This document shows, piece after piece, positions 63,904-64,000 of a DNA stretch of 64,000 nt. Below the pieces are notes generated by a model. That model was given only the letters and a program-made list of their open reading frames with translations. It was not told where the DNA came from and made no database searches. This DNA is from CAZYFH01 sp965249175 (lineage in GTDB: Bacteria; Acidobacteriota; Vicinamibacteria; Vicinamibacterales; UBA8438), in assembly GCA_965249175.1 (NCBI GenBank), contig OZ252227.1, positions 2,108,001 through 2,172,000 of the forward strand, in the 5' to 3' direction. A program made the position numbers and the translations under genes. Every line of letters starts with the position of its first letter. Position 1 is the stretch's first letter.

Positions 63904-64000
63904 CAGAAGCTCCCAGCCGGCCGGCCCGGGCCGTCGTGCAGTGGCTCGATATCCAAGCAGAGTTGCTTCAGCCCGCTGAGGAGCTGCCCCCGCGCATCGC
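63902..64000 (-). CDS. Prophage gene, C-terminal end only
   Basis: 32 codons before a TGA at 63904-63902: DARGQLLSGLKQLCLDIEPL, then HDGPGRPAGSF. The stop overlaps the next gene's ATG (TGATG), the same tight spacing as elsewhere in the operon, which supports this frame. The rest lies outside the window. Confidence 0.55.

Larger units (their letters stand above)
53654..64000. mobile_element. Prophage region, left part (right end outside window)
   Basis: From the tRNA-Lys gene rightwards: integrase, small minus-strand phage genes, a plus-strand cargo pair, a zinc-finger gene, a long tape measure gene and six tightly packed minus-strand genes with ATGA overlaps. The 1066-residue tape measure points to a long-tailed, siphovirus-like phage. 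Head, terminase and tail-tip genes are not seen. No attachment-site repeat can be identified without the right end. Confidence 0.8.

Overview
The window looks like a chromosome segment of a GC-rich Acidobacteriota member, probably of the Vicinamibacteria type. This is an inference from gene content: repeated Ser/Thr kinases fused to TolB/FlgO-like, TPR or PD40-propeller domains, a VWFA-related secreted protein of the acidobacterial kind, and Tat-exported enzymes. No rRNA or marker gene is present to settle it.

Layout. 1-6.7 kb: a YtrA-like GntR/ABC/permease operon, a PEP-utilising enzyme, RNase D and a Tat-exported MetX-like hydrolase. 6.8-20.5 kb: a broken kinase, a NYN-domain protein, a three-gene LytS/response-regulator-PP2C/LytTR operon, a Tat-exported MalY-like PLP enzyme, a PspC/LiaF-like membrane operon and a secreted VWA protein. 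20.5-38.6 kb: a degenerate zone built around paralogous Ser/Thr kinases, invaded by a group II intron (inside a DUF222-HNH gene), two identical inverted IS256-family copies and an IS110/IS1111-like element. All five kinase genes of the window are disrupted, each in a different way. 38.6-42.3 kb: VOC proteins, a ribbon-helix-helix protein plus large serine recombinase abutting tRNA-Glu, and a shrunken VapC/antitoxin pair. 42.5-48.7 kb: a six-gene MoxR-DUF58-A-C-K-L operon whose order matches mxaRSACKL of methanol dehydrogenase maturation; its DUF58 gene carries a 170-bp in-frame MITE. 48.7-53.5 kb: ordinary accessory genes (SET domain, VOC, NTF2-like, DUF1330, glycosyltransferase, YccF). 53.6-64 kb: tRNA-Lys, a tyrosine integrase and part of a siphovirus-like prophage with a 1066-residue tape measure protein and an oppositely oriented SDH/ClpP-like protease cargo operon.

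Several insertions can be read backwards to the base. Removing the IS256 copy plus one 9-bp duplication, the IS1111-like element at a CT core, the MITE plus one CTAG, or the intron restores an uninterrupted host frame in each case. The restored IS256 host is an 876-residue kinase-TPR-DksA fusion. The most novel-looking items are the noncoding end of the IS1111-like element, which holds short matches to its own insertion junctions as expected of a bridge RNA; the in-frame MITE in the MxaS-like gene; the mxa-type maturation operon without a visible dehydrogenase; and the prophage protease pair. Many host genes also show in-frame internal losses or frameshifts, so decay and assembly error must be told apart with reads.
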